A stretch of 64,000 nt of DNA from Williamsia herbipolensis (GCF_000964005.1 NZ_JXYP01000036.1:62001-126000); one strand, 5' to 3'; shown: positions 37,345-45,857, counted from the first letter of the stretch. The notes: generated from the sequence alone by a model not told the origin. Translations and numbers: made by a program.

Positions 37345-37365
37345 AATATATGCGCACTCACGCAT
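37345..37365 (-). promoter_or_regulatory. CDF promoter: -10 box overlapped by a metalloregulator-type palindrome
   Basis: On the minus strand TATATT (37350-37345) is followed by seven bases and the start codon. ATGCG (37350-37354) and CGCAT (37361-37365) form an inverted repeat that touches the -10 box. This is the usual arrangement for ArsR/SmtB-type metal sensors; no such regulator gene is adjacent. Confidence 0.6.
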
Positions 37366-37384
37366 GTATGACAACACCCGGCGG

Positions 37385-38575
37385 TCAGCGCAGGGTGGCG
37401 ATCGCCGATTCGCGCTTGAGGCCGGCGACCATCAGCAGGTCGACCAGGATCGACCGCAACTGACCGAGGATCACCGTCTCCGACAGGCCGCTGTCGGCGA
37501 CGAGTTCGGGCTTCGCCTTGCGCGCGATGGTGCGCAACACCCGTGCGGCGTCGGCGCCGTCGGGCGAGTCCCCCGGGTCGGCCAGCAACATCTGCCGTAC
37601 GACGTCGAGCGCACCCACCACCTCGGCGAGCACGTCGATGACGTCGTCGTGCATGGTCTCGCCGTGCTGGATCCCCGAGAGCGCGCGTCGCGCCATCACC
37701 CGGATGTTGCGCACGGCGTTGTCGATGGGGTCGGCCGTTGCCTCCAACCGCGACAACCGGTCTCGTGAGTTCCAGTACAGCGGCGAGATGTGGCTGATCT
37801 CGCGACCGCCGCTCATGTCCGAGCGCATCGTGTCGATCGCGCCCTGCGTACCGCGGGCGCGGGCCAGCGCCTCGGAGATCAGCTGGTCGTCGGAGGCACG
37901 CAGACCGTCGACGACGCCCTGGACGACGAGACCCATCGTCGCCAGGACCGACGCGGCGTCACGACGGGCGCGCAACACCGGATGGGTGGGTATCAGCGCG
38001 ACGATGACCAGACCGACCAGTCCACCTATGAGCGCGTCGATCATGCGGTTCACCCCCGCCGGCCCTCCCGGCGGCAGCAGGGTGGCGACGAGCACCGCCG
38101 AACTGGCGGCCTGGATGGGCACCAGCGGACCGCGATCGAGGGAGACCGCGACGGTCATCGCGAGGGCGACGACCACCGTGATCTGCCAGGCGCCGGTGCC
38201 GATGACGCTGATGATGAGATCGCCGACACCGATGCCGACGGTGACACCGCCGACCATCTCCACCGCCCGCCGCCAGCGCTGACCCAGCGACAACCCGAGC
38301 GACAGCACCGCCGCGATGGGTGCGAAGAAGGGCCGCGAGTGGCCGACGAGGTCGAAGGCGATGAACCAGGCGACACCCGCGGCGATCGAGCACTGGGCTA
38401 TCGGCAGCAGCGAGTACCAGACCCGCCGCGTGCGGGTACGGATCGCGGGCGGCAGCCGGTTGTGACGGGTGCGCAGCGATGCCGCGACAGCGTCTCGACT
38501 CGCCGCACCGGAGGCGCCGTGATCGGCGCGACCGGGGTCAGGCGAGGCCGAGTTCCGCTGCCGCCGCCGGGTCAC
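37385..38575 (-). CDS. FUSC/aromatic-acid-exporter-like membrane protein
   Basis: The protein has about 396 residues. Six spans at about 45-190 (VWYSLLPIAQCSIAAGVAWFIAFDL, then PFFAPIAAVLSLGLSLGQRWRRAVEMVGGVTVGIGVGDLI) are the half-FUSC pattern, with RRAVEMVGGVTVGIGVGD as signature. A cytoplasmic helical domain makes up the C-terminal half. It may export aromatic acids or stress products. No ATG/GTG follows the DUF3151 stop, so the best start is the GTG at 38575, overlapping that gene by 38 bases; the start is uncertain. Confidence 0.8.
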   Translation of the reverse strand: MTRRRQRNSASPDPGRADHGASGAASRDAVAASLRTRHNRLPPAIRTRTRRVWYSLLPIAQCSIAAGVAWFIAFDLVGHSRPFFAPIAAVLSLGLSLGQRWRRAVEMVGGVTVGIGVGDLIISVIGTGAWQITVVVALAMTVAVSLDRGPLVPIQAASSAVLVATLLPPGGPAGVNRMIDALIGGLVGLVIVALIPTHPVLRARRDAASVLATMGLVVQGVVDGLRASDDQLISEALARARGTQGAIDTMRSDMSGGREISHISPLYWNSRDRLSRLEATADPIDNAVRNIRVMARRALSGIQHGETMHDDVIDVLAEVVGALDVVRQMLLADPGDSPDGADAARVLRTIARKAKPELVADSGLSETVILGQLRSILVDLLMVAGLKRESAIATLR

Positions 38576-38954
38576 TGTCGTTGAGCAGGTCGAGGCAGCG
38601 CAGGTACTCGTCTTCTTCGCCGATGGTCTGCGCAGCGCGCGCGAGGACGGCCACGCAGCGCAGGAAGCCGCGGTTGGGCTCGTGGCTCCACGGCACGGCC
38701 CCGAAGCCCTTCCACCCGTGGCGACGGAGCTGATCGAGGCCGCGGTGATAGCCGGTGCGCGCGTAGGCGTAGGCGGTGATCGTCTCGCCCGAGTCGATGG
38801 CCGCCTCGGCGAGGTGGGCCCACGCGATGGAGGCGGTGGGGTGTACGGCGGCGACCGACTTGGGGTCGGTGCCCGCGAGCAGGTCCGATTCGGCGTCGTC
38901 GTCACCGGTGAGCAGGGTGGGCTGGGGGCCGAGGAGATCTCCGAAGGACGTCAC
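38538..38954 (-). CDS. DUF3151 protein (Rv0360c family)
   Basis: The protein has 138 residues, soluble and helical. It is conserved in actinobacteria: SFGDLLGPQPTLL, SVAAVHPTASIAWAHLAEAAIDSGETITAYAYARTGYHRGLDQLRRHGWKGFGAVPWSHEPNRGFLRCVAVLARAA. The TPR-like helices suggest a scaffold role, but function is unknown. The GTG at 38954 lies six bases after CACAAT, possibly leaderless. It is divergent from the Rv0361-like gene, as in mycobacteria. Confidence 0.88.
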   Translation of the reverse strand: MTSFGDLLGPQPTLLTGDDDAESDLLAGTDPKSVAAVHPTASIAWAHLAEAAIDSGETITAYAYARTGYHRGLDQLRRHGWKGFGAVPWSHEPNRGFLRCVAVLARAAQTIGEEDEYLRCLDLLNDSDPAAAAELGLA

Positions 38955-39116
38955 CGCCCCATTGTGCACACGACGTGGCTGGTCGGGGTACGCCGGCACC
39001 TCACGATCGCCGCGTCCTTCGATAGGGTGAGCGACGCGGTCGACACCTCCCGGCGCGCGGTGCGTCAGGAGAGGCGACCCGACACGCGAGCGTGATGACG
39101 AAGGCGAGGCAGCACC

Positions 39117-40394
39117 ATGTCGCATCCCGATGACACCGGTTCCACAGGAGTCGGCAAGGCCCTCTCCGCTCTGCGACGTCTGCGCCGCACCCCGTCCGAA
39201 CCCCCTGCCTCCCAGCCGACCATCCCCACCCCGAAGACCGAGCAGGGTGTCCCGGCGACGCCTCGCGCCGAGGTCGAGGACGCGTCCGGTGTCGAGCCGG
39301 AACCCTCGGACGTCGACCGCGCCCCGCGGGCCGATCACGAGGACGCCACCGGAACCGACTCCGACGACGAGGACTCCGACCCCGACGCAGCGGATCCGGT
39401 CGCGGAGGATCCCGACGAGCCCGAGGGGCCTGCGGGCGCCGTCGACACATCCGAGGCCGGGTCCACGACCGACGACGACGCGGTGACCGACGAGCCGGAC
39501 GCCGCGGCTGCGCCCGAGCCCGAGTCGGAGTCTGAGTCGGTCGCCGAGACCGCGCCGGACGCCGACGGCGAGTCGGAACCCGAGACCGAGCCGGAACCCG
39601 AGACCGCGCCGGAGGCCGACCCGACACCCGTCGACGAGCCGGCCACGGAGCCGGAGGCGACCCTCGACACGGAGCCGGAGGCGACCCTCGAGAAGGAGCC
39701 GGAGGCGACCGCCGACGAGCCGGTGGCGACCGTGGAACCGGAGCCGACCCCTGAGCACGAGAGCGACGCAGAATCGAAGCCGGAGCCGGAACCCGAGCCC
39801 GAGACGCAGGCAGTGCCGACACCCGCGCCCGTCGATGAGCCGGAGGCCGACACCCATCCGGAGCCCGTACGTCCCGACGACGGACCGTGGCGATCGGACA
39901 CCGTTGCGCCGCAGTACATCCCGCCGGCGACGACGCCGAGGCCCGAGAGCACCGGACGGTCGCGGCGGACGTTGCTGTGGGTGTCGTCGATCGCGGTGAT
40001 CGTGATCGCGGTCGCGGCGGTGGTCATCGCGGTGTTCGCGACGCGGGGCGAGCCGAGTGAGCCGCAGGCCGATCGTGCCGCGTCGTCGGCGATGAAGTAC
40101 GCCACGGCGCTGGGCGACGGCGATCTCGCCACGCTGCGGTCGGTCACGTGCGGTGAGCGCAAGCAGTTCTATGACGGTGTCGCCGACGACGCGTTCCGCC
40201 AGCAGTTCGAGACGCAGAAGGCGAACAACGAGCTCGTCGTGGTCCGGAAGGTGCAGGCGTCGAAGATCGTCGATCCGAACACCGCGATCGTCGAGCTCCT
40301 CGCCGCGAGCGCGCGCACCCCGAACACGACCACGCCGGTCTCGGTGCGGCTGCGCAACGAGAACGGCGACTGGAAGGTCTGCACCACAGGCTGA
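39117..40394 (+). CDS. Membrane-anchored protein with acidic disordered region (Rv0361 family)
   Basis: The protein has 425 residues. Residues 1 to about 280 are an acidic, Glu/Pro/Thr-rich disordered cytoplasmic region. One span follows (TLLWVSSIAVIVIAVAAVVIAVFA), then an extracytoplasmic DUF4878/lumazine-binding-like domain that ends ENGDWKVCTTG. A 24-base tandem repeat lies in the acidic part. Function is unknown; the fold suggests a cell-envelope sensor or scaffold. Position between the DUF3151 gene and fba matches Rv0361. Confidence 0.85.
   Translation: MSHPDDTGSTGVGKALSALRRLRRTPSEPPASQPTIPTPKTEQGVPATPRAEVEDASGVEPEPSDVDRAPRADHEDATGTDSDDEDSDPDAADPVAEDPDEPEGPAGAVDTSEAGSTTDDDAVTDEPDAAAAPEPESESESVAETAPDADGESEPETEPEPETAPEADPTPVDEPATEPEATLDTEPEATLEKEPEATADEPVATVEPEPTPEHESDAESKPEPEPEPETQAVPTPAPVDEPEADTHPEPVRPDDGPWRSDTVAPQYIPPATTPRPESTGRSRRTLLWVSSIAVIVIAVAAVVIAVFATRGEPSEPQADRAASSAMKYATALGDGDLATLRSVTCGERKQFYDGVADDAFRQQFETQKANNELVVVRKVQASKIVDPNTAIVELLAASARTPNTTTPVSVRLRNENGDWKVCTTG
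39648..39719 (+). repeat. 24-base in-frame tandem repeat (three units)
   Basis: Units at 39648, 39672 and 39696 each encode EPEAT plus three variable residues. Copy number is likely variable between strains because the units are nearly identical. Confidence 0.85.
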
Positions 40395-40422
40395 TCCCCG
40401 TCTTCGACGGCGACAGTCCGAA

Positions 40423-40462
40423 CGACGGCGGCCCCCGATCGGATCGATCGGGGGCCGCGTCG
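40423..40462. terminator. Bidirectional hairpin between the Rv0361-like gene and fba
   Basis: GGCCCCCGATCG pairs with CGATCGGGGGCC around GAT. CGACG/CGTCG extends the stem with a one-base bulge. It lies between two convergent stops. Confidence 0.88.
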
Positions 40463-40476
40463 TGTCCTGCGGGAGA

Positions 40477-41514
40477 TCAGGCGCTGATGGACTTCCCGGC
40501 CGACTTGAGGTCGTTGCAGGCCTCGATGACGCGCTCGGTCATCCCGGCCTCGGCCTTCTTGAGGTAGCTGCGCGGGTCGTAGACCTTCTTGTTGCCCACG
40601 TCGCCGTCGACCTTGAGGACACCGTCGTAGTTGGCGAACATGTGCCCGGCGAGCGGACGGGTGAACGCGTACTGGGTGTCGGTGTCGACGTTCATCTTGA
40701 TGACGCCGTAGCTCAGCGCCTCCTCGATCTCGCTCTTCAGCGAGCCCGAGCCGCCGTGGAAGACGAAGTCGAACGGCTTGTCGCCGGCGCCGGAGCCCAG
40801 CTTCTTCACCGCGACCTCCTGGCCGGTCTTGAGGACCTCGGGCTTGAGCTTCACGTTGCCCGGCTTGTAGACGCCGTGGACGTTGCCGAAGGTGGCGGCC
40901 AGCAGGTAGCGGCTGCCCGCGTCGCCCGCGCCGAGCGCGTCGACGGTCTTCTCGAAGTCCTCGGCGGTGGTGAACAGCTTGTCGTTGATCTCGTTCTCGA
41001 CACCGTCCTCCTCGCCGCCGACCACACCGATCTCGATCTCGAGGATGATCTTCGCCGCGGCCGACTTCGCGAGCAGGTCCTTGGCGATCTCGAGGTTCTC
41101 CTCGAGCGGCACGGCGCTGCCGTCCCACATGTGCGACTGGAACAGCGGGTTCTGTCCGGCGTCGACGCGCTCCTGGCTGATCGCGATCAGGGGGCGGACG
41201 TAGGTGTCGAGCTTGTCCTTGGGGCAGTGGTCGGTGTGCAGCGCGACGGTGACGTCGTACTTCTCGGCCACCACGTGGGCGAACTCCGCGAGCGCCACCG
41301 CGCCGGTGACCATGTCCTTCACACCGAGACCCGAACCGAACTCCGCGCCACCGGTCGAGAACTGGATGATGCCGTCGCTGCCCGCGTCGGCGAAGCCCTT
41401 GAGGGCCGCGTTGATCGACTCGGATGAGGTGCAGTTGATCGCGGGGAACGCGTAGCCGCCCTTCTTGGCGCTGTCCAGCATCTTCGCGTACTGCTCGGGG
41501 GTGGCGATGGGCAT
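40477..41514 (-). CDS. fba: Class II fructose-1,6-bisphosphate aldolase
   Basis: The protein has 345 residues. It cleaves fructose-1,6-bisphosphate in glycolysis and works in reverse in gluconeogenesis. Class II zinc-site motifs are ALHTDHCPKD near residue 92, ILEIEIGVVGGEEDG, and FVFHGGSGSLKSEI; VKMNVDTDTQYAF matches the phosphate-binding end. The ATG at 41514 gives MPIATPEQYAKML. The downstream convergent neighbour is the same as in mycobacteria. Confidence 0.97.
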   Translation of the reverse strand: MPIATPEQYAKMLDSAKKGGYAFPAINCTSSESINAALKGFADAGSDGIIQFSTGGAEFGSGLGVKDMVTGAVALAEFAHVVAEKYDVTVALHTDHCPKDKLDTYVRPLIAISQERVDAGQNPLFQSHMWDGSAVPLEENLEIAKDLLAKSAAAKIILEIEIGVVGGEEDGVENEINDKLFTTAEDFEKTVDALGAGDAGSRYLLAATFGNVHGVYKPGNVKLKPEVLKTGQEVAVKKLGSGAGDKPFDFVFHGGSGSLKSEIEEALSYGVIKMNVDTDTQYAFTRPLAGHMFANYDGVLKVDGDVGNKKVYDPRSYLKKAEAGMTERVIEACNDLKSAGKSISA

Positions 41515-41658
41515 CGGGGTCGTCCTCCAACCGGTAGGTCTTCGTGGTGCTCGCGTAGGTCTCGCGTCCGCAGACAGTATGGCAAGTCACCTGCGGTGCG
41601 GTGCAGGTCCGGTGGACACCGGCACCGCACGCACAGCGTTTCCTCAGGCCCGACCGGC

Positions 41659-41664
41659 TATCGT
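41659..41664 (+). promoter_or_regulatory. -10 box of a leaderless DedA promoter
   Basis: TATCGT is followed by seven bases and the GTG at 41672, without a Shine-Dalgarno. Confidence 0.45.
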
Positions 41665-41671
41665 CAGGGCC

Positions 41672-42379
41672 GTGAATTCCACCGCGCTCGCCGATGCCGC
41701 GAGCACCACGACCGTGAACACCGCCCTCCTCCCGGGCTTCCTCGACCCGATCACCCTCCTCGGGTACTTCGGGACCTGGGCGTTGGTGGGGTTGCTGGTG
41801 GTGATCCTCGTCGAGTCGGGCGTGCTGTTCCCGGTCCTCCCGGGCGATTCGCTGCTGTTCGTCGCCGGCCTGGTCGCCGCGGGTGAGTCGGCGGAGGTCG
41901 CCAAGTTCGCGTCGCTGTGGCAGCTGCTGCTGTTCATCCCGATCGCGGCGATCATCGGTGGGCAGATCGGTTACTGGATCGGCCGGTACGCCGGCACCGC
42001 GATGTTCGCCGAGGGCAACCGCTTCCTCAAGAAGCGCTACATCGACGAGGCGCATGCGTTCTTCGAGAAGCGCGGACCGGTCACCATCTTCCTGGCGCGC
42101 TTCGTGCCGATCGTGCGCACCCTGGCACCCATCGTCGCCGGTGCCGCCCGCATGAACGCGGCCCTGTTCACCGCCTACAACGTGCTGGGCGCCATCATCT
42201 GGGGCTGCGGCATCACGCTGCTGGGGTACTGGCTCGGCCAGTTCGAGATCATCCAGAAGCTCATCGAGCCCATCTTCATCCTCATCGTGCTGGTGTCGAT
42301 CGTCCCGATCATCTGGGAGTACTACAAGCGCCGCAAGGCCTCCGGTCCCCCGCCGCCCGTCGAGGCCGACGCCCCCTGA
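41672..42379 (+). CDS. DedA-family membrane protein (Rv0364-like)
   Basis: The protein has 235 residues and about five spans. Hallmarks are LFPVLPGDSLLFVAGLVAAG, GGQIGYWIGRYAGTAMF and FLARFVPIVRTLAPIVAGAARM with the conserved arginines. It is probably involved in lipid-carrier recycling or membrane homeostasis. It is divergent from fba as in M. tuberculosis. It differs from the 10.8 kb paralogue, so the cell has at least two DedA proteins. Confidence 0.92.
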   Translation: MNSTALADAASTTTVNTALLPGFLDPITLLGYFGTWALVGLLVVILVESGVLFPVLPGDSLLFVAGLVAAGESAEVAKFASLWQLLLFIPIAAIIGGQIGYWIGRYAGTAMFAEGNRFLKKRYIDEAHAFFEKRGPVTIFLARFVPIVRTLAPIVAGAARMNAALFTAYNVLGAIIWGCGITLLGYWLGQFEIIQKLIEPIFILIVLVSIVPIIWEYYKRRKASGPPPPVEADAP

Positions 42380-42385
42380 GTCGTC

Positions 42386-42450
42386 GACCCGCCGCAATCC
42401 CACGAACCCGCCGCCCACTCGCGGCGGGTTTGTCATCTCGGGGCGGATTC
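42386..42450. repeat. Inverted half-arrays of GACCCGCC/GGCGGGTT units (left of the AbiEi/DUF559 gene)
   Basis: GACCCGCC at 42386 and GAACCCGCC at 42404 (18 apart) face GGCGGGTT at 42423 and GGCGGATT at 42442 (19 apart). The centre is a perfect AACCCGCCGC/GCGGCGGGTT hairpin (42405-42430) that should terminate both convergent transcripts. Confidence 0.75.
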
Positions 42451-43372
42451 ATGCTGCGATCAGCTGCAGTCGCTGCAGCCAGTCCCGGACGAGCGGAACG
42501 ACGCGTCCGTGCTCGAGATCGTCCCAGGTCCACCTGATCACCATGATCCCGAGCTTGCGCAGCGCGTCCTCGCGCACCTTTTCGCGGCGCATCGCATCGA
42601 ACGGCGTCTCCCCGCGGCGCAGATACTTCTGGTACTTCGTCATCCCATCGAACTCACCGACGAGGAGACCGTCCCAGTCGTAGTCGGTACGGGCGACGAG
42701 CGTACCATCCCCGTGGTGGAACTCGTGCTGCAGACGCGCGATCGGCAGGCCCGCGTCGATCATCTGAGCTCGTCCCCACGATTCACCCGGATTCTCCGAC
42801 TCGCGGTCCGCGTGGCGTAAAGCCCTGCGAGCCTGACCGATTCCGCGTCGAGTCGACTGCAGCATCGAATCCATCACCTCGCGATCCGCACCGGCGCGCA
42901 GCGCGGCATCGAACACCGCCAACGCTCCCGCGAAACCCATCGTCGTCGTGCACGCGACGTCGACGGCGGTGCGCTCGAGCGTGGTGACCGCGACGCCGTC
43001 GATGACGGTGACCTCCTCGGGCGTCACGGCCGCCTCGTGCTCGTGGCGAGCGGATCTGCGGTGCGCGCCGGCGCCGACCGCCACGATGGTGTGGACCCGA
43101 CCCAGCTGCGGCTTCAGCATCGCCAGCCTGTGGATCGCCGCCGCCGACTGGTGGCTGATGACCATCGACGTGCTCTGGCCTGCGACAGCGATCGCGACCA
43201 GCCGATGATGGGCTTCCGGCGAGCGTGTTGCGCCATCGACGAACACGCCACGGATCACACGGACCAGGTCGCCGTTGCGAACGGCTCGCGCGAGCTCGGC
43301 GTCGGTGAAGCCCGCGGCCATGGCGGTCGCGCGATGGATGAGGCCGTGGCGATCGGTGGGGAACCGGGTCAT
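42449..43372 (-). CDS. AbiEi-type antitoxin domain fused to a DUF559/Vsr-like nuclease domain
   Basis: The protein has 307 residues. The N-terminal winged helix reads RHGLIHRATAMAAGFTDAELARAVRNGDLVRVIRGVFVDG, the AbiEi antitoxin-type domain. The C-terminal part has TDYDWDGLLVGEFDGMTKYQ, with an Asp-x(n)-Glu pattern, and REKVREDALRKLGIMVIRWTWDDL, typical of DUF559/Vsr-like PD-(D/E)xK nucleases. No separate AbiEii toxin gene follows, so it is probably a stand-alone actinobacterial gene, perhaps defensive. It is framed by related hairpin repeats. Confidence 0.82.
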   Translation of the reverse strand: MTRFPTDRHGLIHRATAMAAGFTDAELARAVRNGDLVRVIRGVFVDGATRSPEAHHRLVAIAVAGQSTSMVISHQSAAAIHRLAMLKPQLGRVHTIVAVGAGAHRRSARHEHEAAVTPEEVTVIDGVAVTTLERTAVDVACTTTMGFAGALAVFDAALRAGADREVMDSMLQSTRRGIGQARRALRHADRESENPGESWGRAQMIDAGLPIARLQHEFHHGDGTLVARTDYDWDGLLVGEFDGMTKYQKYLRRGETPFDAMRREKVREDALRKLGIMVIRWTWDDLEHGRVVPLVRDWLQRLQLIAA

Positions 43373-43417
43373 GAGTGAACAGACGTCGCTCGCGCCACGG
43401 CGGTTCCGCAGGCCGTG

Positions 43418-43481
43418 AACCCGCCACCACCTCACAGACCCGCTGCGTGCACGAGGCGGGTTCGTCAGCTGGTGGCGGGTT
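43418..43481. repeat. Nested inverted repeats right of the AbiEi/DUF559 gene
   Basis: AACCCGCCACCA (43418-43429) pairs with TGGTGGCGGGTT (43470-43481). Inside lies GACCCGC facing GCGGGTTC. It shares GCGGGTTYGTCA with the left element at 42424. It probably terminates the spoU transcript. Confidence 0.75.
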
Positions 43482-43507
43482 CGGCTACAGGCCGCGACCG
43501 GGGTAGC

Positions 43508-44203
43508 TCACCATGCACCGTCGAGATCGGCGTGCGCGCGGATCCAGCCGTGCATGGCGATACCCGCGGCGACACCGGCGTTGATGCTGCGGGTCGACCC
43601 GAACTGCGCGATGGAGACCGTCAGGTCGGCGCCTGCGTGCGCCTCCGCGCTGACGCCGGGGCCCTCCTGGCCGAACAGCAGCACGCAGTCGCGCGGGAGG
43701 TCGGTCGTCTCCAGCGGGATCGAGCCCGGGGTGTTGTCGACGGCGACCACCCGCAGTCCCGCGTCGTGCGCCCAGGCGATCAGCGATGCGACATCGGGGT
43801 GGTGCGAGATGTGTTGGTAGCGATCGGTGACCATGGCGCCGCGACGGTTCCAGCGCTTCCGACCCACGATGTGCACCGCCGCCGCACCGAAGGCGTTGGC
43901 GGTCCGCACGACGGTGCCGATGTTGGCGTCGTGGGCGAAGTTCTCGATGGCCACGTGGAACGGGTGGCGTCGGGTGTCGAGATCGGCGACGATCGCCTCG
44001 CGCCGCCAGTAGCGATAGCGGTCGACCACGTTGCGTCGATCACCCTCGGCGAGCAGCTCGGGATCGAAGTGCTCCTCGGTCGGGAGCGGCCCGTCGCGCT
44101 CCACCGACCACGGCCCGAGCCCGACCGCCTCATCGGCCGCGGTGGCCCATTCGGTCGGTCCCTGCTCGTCGGTGCGACGCTGCTCAGGCGAGTCCGATGT
44201 CAT
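43508..44203 (-). CDS. SpoU-family RNA 2'-O-methyltransferase
   Basis: The protein has 231 residues. The SPOUT trefoil-knot motifs are NFAHDANIGTVVRTANAFGAAAVHIVGRKRWNRRG, DCVLLFGQEGPGVS and IAQFGSTRSINAGVAAGIAMHGW. It methylates ribose in rRNA or tRNA using S-adenosylmethionine; the target site is not predictable. The ATG at 44203 lies inside the end of pyrE (20-base overlap), matching the conserved pyrE-spoU order. The longer open frame has no homology upstream of it. Confidence 0.9.
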   Translation of the reverse strand: MTSDSPEQRRTDEQGPTEWATAADEAVGLGPWSVERDGPLPTEEHFDPELLAEGDRRNVVDRYRYWRREAIVADLDTRRHPFHVAIENFAHDANIGTVVRTANAFGAAAVHIVGRKRWNRRGAMVTDRYQHISHHPDVASLIAWAHDAGLRVVAVDNTPGSIPLETTDLPRDCVLLFGQEGPGVSAEAHAGADLTVSIAQFGSTRSINAGVAAGIAMHGWIRAHADLDGAW

Positions 44204-44723
44204 CCAGGCCCAGTAGCGACCGGTACTCGACACCCTCGGCCTCGATGACGGCGGCGGCGCCGGTATCGCGGTCGACCACCGTGGCGACACCGACGACCTG
44301 CGCGCCGAGGTCACGCGCCGCGGCGACCGCGGTCAGCGGCGAATTGCCGGTCGTGGTGGTGTCCTCGACGATGAGGACGCGCTTGCCGACGATGTCGGGT
44401 CCCTCGATCTGTCGTTGCATCCCATGGGCTTTCGCGGCCTTGCGCACCACGAACGCGTCGATGTCCCGCCCGGGGGCGTGCATGATCGCCGTCGCGACGG
44501 GGTCGGCGCCGAGGGTGAGACCACCGACGGCCGCGAAATCCCAGTCGGCGGTGAGCTCACGCATCAGCACACCGATGAGCCGAGATGCCTCGTGGTGCAA
44601 CGTCGCCCGTCGGAGATCGACGTAGTAGTCGGCCTCCTTGCCCGAGGACAGCGTCACCCGACCGTGGACCACGGCGAGTTCGGCGACCAGTTCAGCCAGT
44701 CGCTGCTTGCTCACTCGCGTCAC
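44184..44723 (-). CDS. pyrE: Orotate phosphoribosyltransferase
   Basis: The protein has 179 residues. It joins orotate and PRPP to make OMP in pyrimidine synthesis. The PRPP loop is VLIVEDTTTTGNS near residue 115; SSGKEADYYVDLR and VGGLTLGADPVA are the orotate-side motifs. The GTG at 44723 overlaps the preceding stop (GTGA). It is in a four-gene minus-strand run with the two anchored proteins upstream and spoU downstream. Confidence 0.93.
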   Translation of the reverse strand: MTRVSKQRLAELVAELAVVHGRVTLSSGKEADYYVDLRRATLHHEASRLIGVLMRELTADWDFAAVGGLTLGADPVATAIMHAPGRDIDAFVVRKAAKAHGMQRQIEGPDIVGKRVLIVEDTTTTGNSPLTAVAAARDLGAQVVGVATVVDRDTGAAAVIEAEGVEYRSLLGLDDIGLA

Positions 44724-45823
44724 TCCGATCGGTCGTCGCGAGAGAAGCCCTCGCGGGGGATGTCGCGATCGGGATCGACGCGACGACGCACGGGCATCGG
44801 CTGCACACCGCGACGCGGGGCATCGGACGACGGTGCCACCGACCGCGGCCGATCCGACTCAGCCGCCCGCGGCCGATCCGACTCAGCCGACCGCGGCTGG
44901 GGCCGGGGCGGGAGCGTCCGCGGCGGGCCACCGGCGACGTCGACCGGCGAGACCGGCCGCGGCGCCGGCGCGTCGGCACGCGCGTTCTCGGCCCGCACAC
45001 GGTCACCACGGGGACCCTCCGGTCGAGGGCTGTCGACGCGCGGGCCATCGGGACGGGGAGCAGCGGCGCGCGCACCCGCGGTGGCCTGGAGCTGTTCGCG
45101 CGCAATGGCTTCGGTCTTCGGCTCGGCCAGTCCTCGACGGGCTCGTCCGGTGGGGCTCGAGGGATCGCGCGGGTCGGGACGCGGCGCCGGATCGGTCGAG
45201 GGCGGCAGCACGCGGAGCAGATCGGTGAAGCGACGCACCGTCTCCAGCGCGGTGTCGAGTCGGTCGGGATCATTGGTCAGGGGCATCGACGCGACCGACC
45301 AGTTGCCCTCGTTCCAGATGATCTCGATGTAATCGGGGGCGTTGGTCGCCAGCGCGATCATGCGGCGGTCGCAGACGCGGCGGGCGATGTCGAGGTGCGT
45401 GGAGAACATGACGCGTCGACCCATGGCGCCGAGCAACTCGACGTCGTCCTCGGCGGGGGCGAGCACCTTCTCCTGCCGGACGTCGATGACGACCGACGAC
45501 GCGACCGACCGACGCACGGCCACGATGGTGCCGATGTCGACGAGATCGAAGAGCACCGCCTCGTCACCGAAGTAGCGGCCGTGGGTGATGTCGACGATCT
45601 CGACGTGGTCCTCGATGTCCATCGCGGCGCGGTGCAGCTCCGAACGGATGTCGCGCACCTCCTCGGGTGCCGCGCGCTCGGTGGCGACGAAGCGGAACCC
45701 GTGTCCGTCACCCCATACCGCGCGCTCACGGCGGACCACCGCGGCACGACGGCGGTCGAGCCACAGGAGTACGGCCGCACCGGCGAGGGCGATAGCGGCG
45801 ATCACGAAGTAGACGGCGGTCAT
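44720..45823 (-). CDS. Membrane-anchored protein with repeat-rich tail (Rv0383c family)
   Basis: The protein has 367 residues. One N-terminal span (VYFVIAAIALAGAAVLLWL) is followed by an alpha/beta domain to about residue 205 with MDIEDHVEIVDITHGRYFGDEAV and DRRMIALATNAPDYIEIIWNEGNW. A disordered Pro/Arg/Asp-rich tail of about 150 residues contains the repeat AESDRPR twice, from a 24-base tandem duplication at 44844-44891. Function is unknown. Its stop overlaps the pyrE start. The first domain is well conserved, the tail is not expected to be. Confidence 0.82.
   Translation of the reverse strand: MTAVYFVIAAIALAGAAVLLWLDRRRAAVVRRERAVWGDGHGFRFVATERAAPEEVRDIRSELHRAAMDIEDHVEIVDITHGRYFGDEAVLFDLVDIGTIVAVRRSVASSVVIDVRQEKVLAPAEDDVELLGAMGRRVMFSTHLDIARRVCDRRMIALATNAPDYIEIIWNEGNWSVASMPLTNDPDRLDTALETVRRFTDLLRVLPPSTDPAPRPDPRDPSSPTGRARRGLAEPKTEAIAREQLQATAGARAAAPRPDGPRVDSPRPEGPRGDRVRAENARADAPAPRPVSPVDVAGGPPRTLPPRPQPRSAESDRPRAAESDRPRSVAPSSDAPRRGVQPMPVRRRVDPDRDIPREGFSRDDRSE
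44844..44891. repeat. 24-base tandem duplication in the Rv0383c-like gene
   Basis: Two copies starting at 44844 and 44868 differ at one base. They encode repeated (A/S)AESDRPR on the minus strand. Confidence 0.85.
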
Positions 45824-45857
45824 CGCGCTACAGCCTAGTCACTGGTGACCGCGGAGG

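Noticed and set aside
42449-43372. Complete AbiE toxin-antitoxin system
   Set aside because: Only an AbiEi-like domain is present, fused to a DUF559-like domain. No nucleotidyltransferase toxin gene follows.
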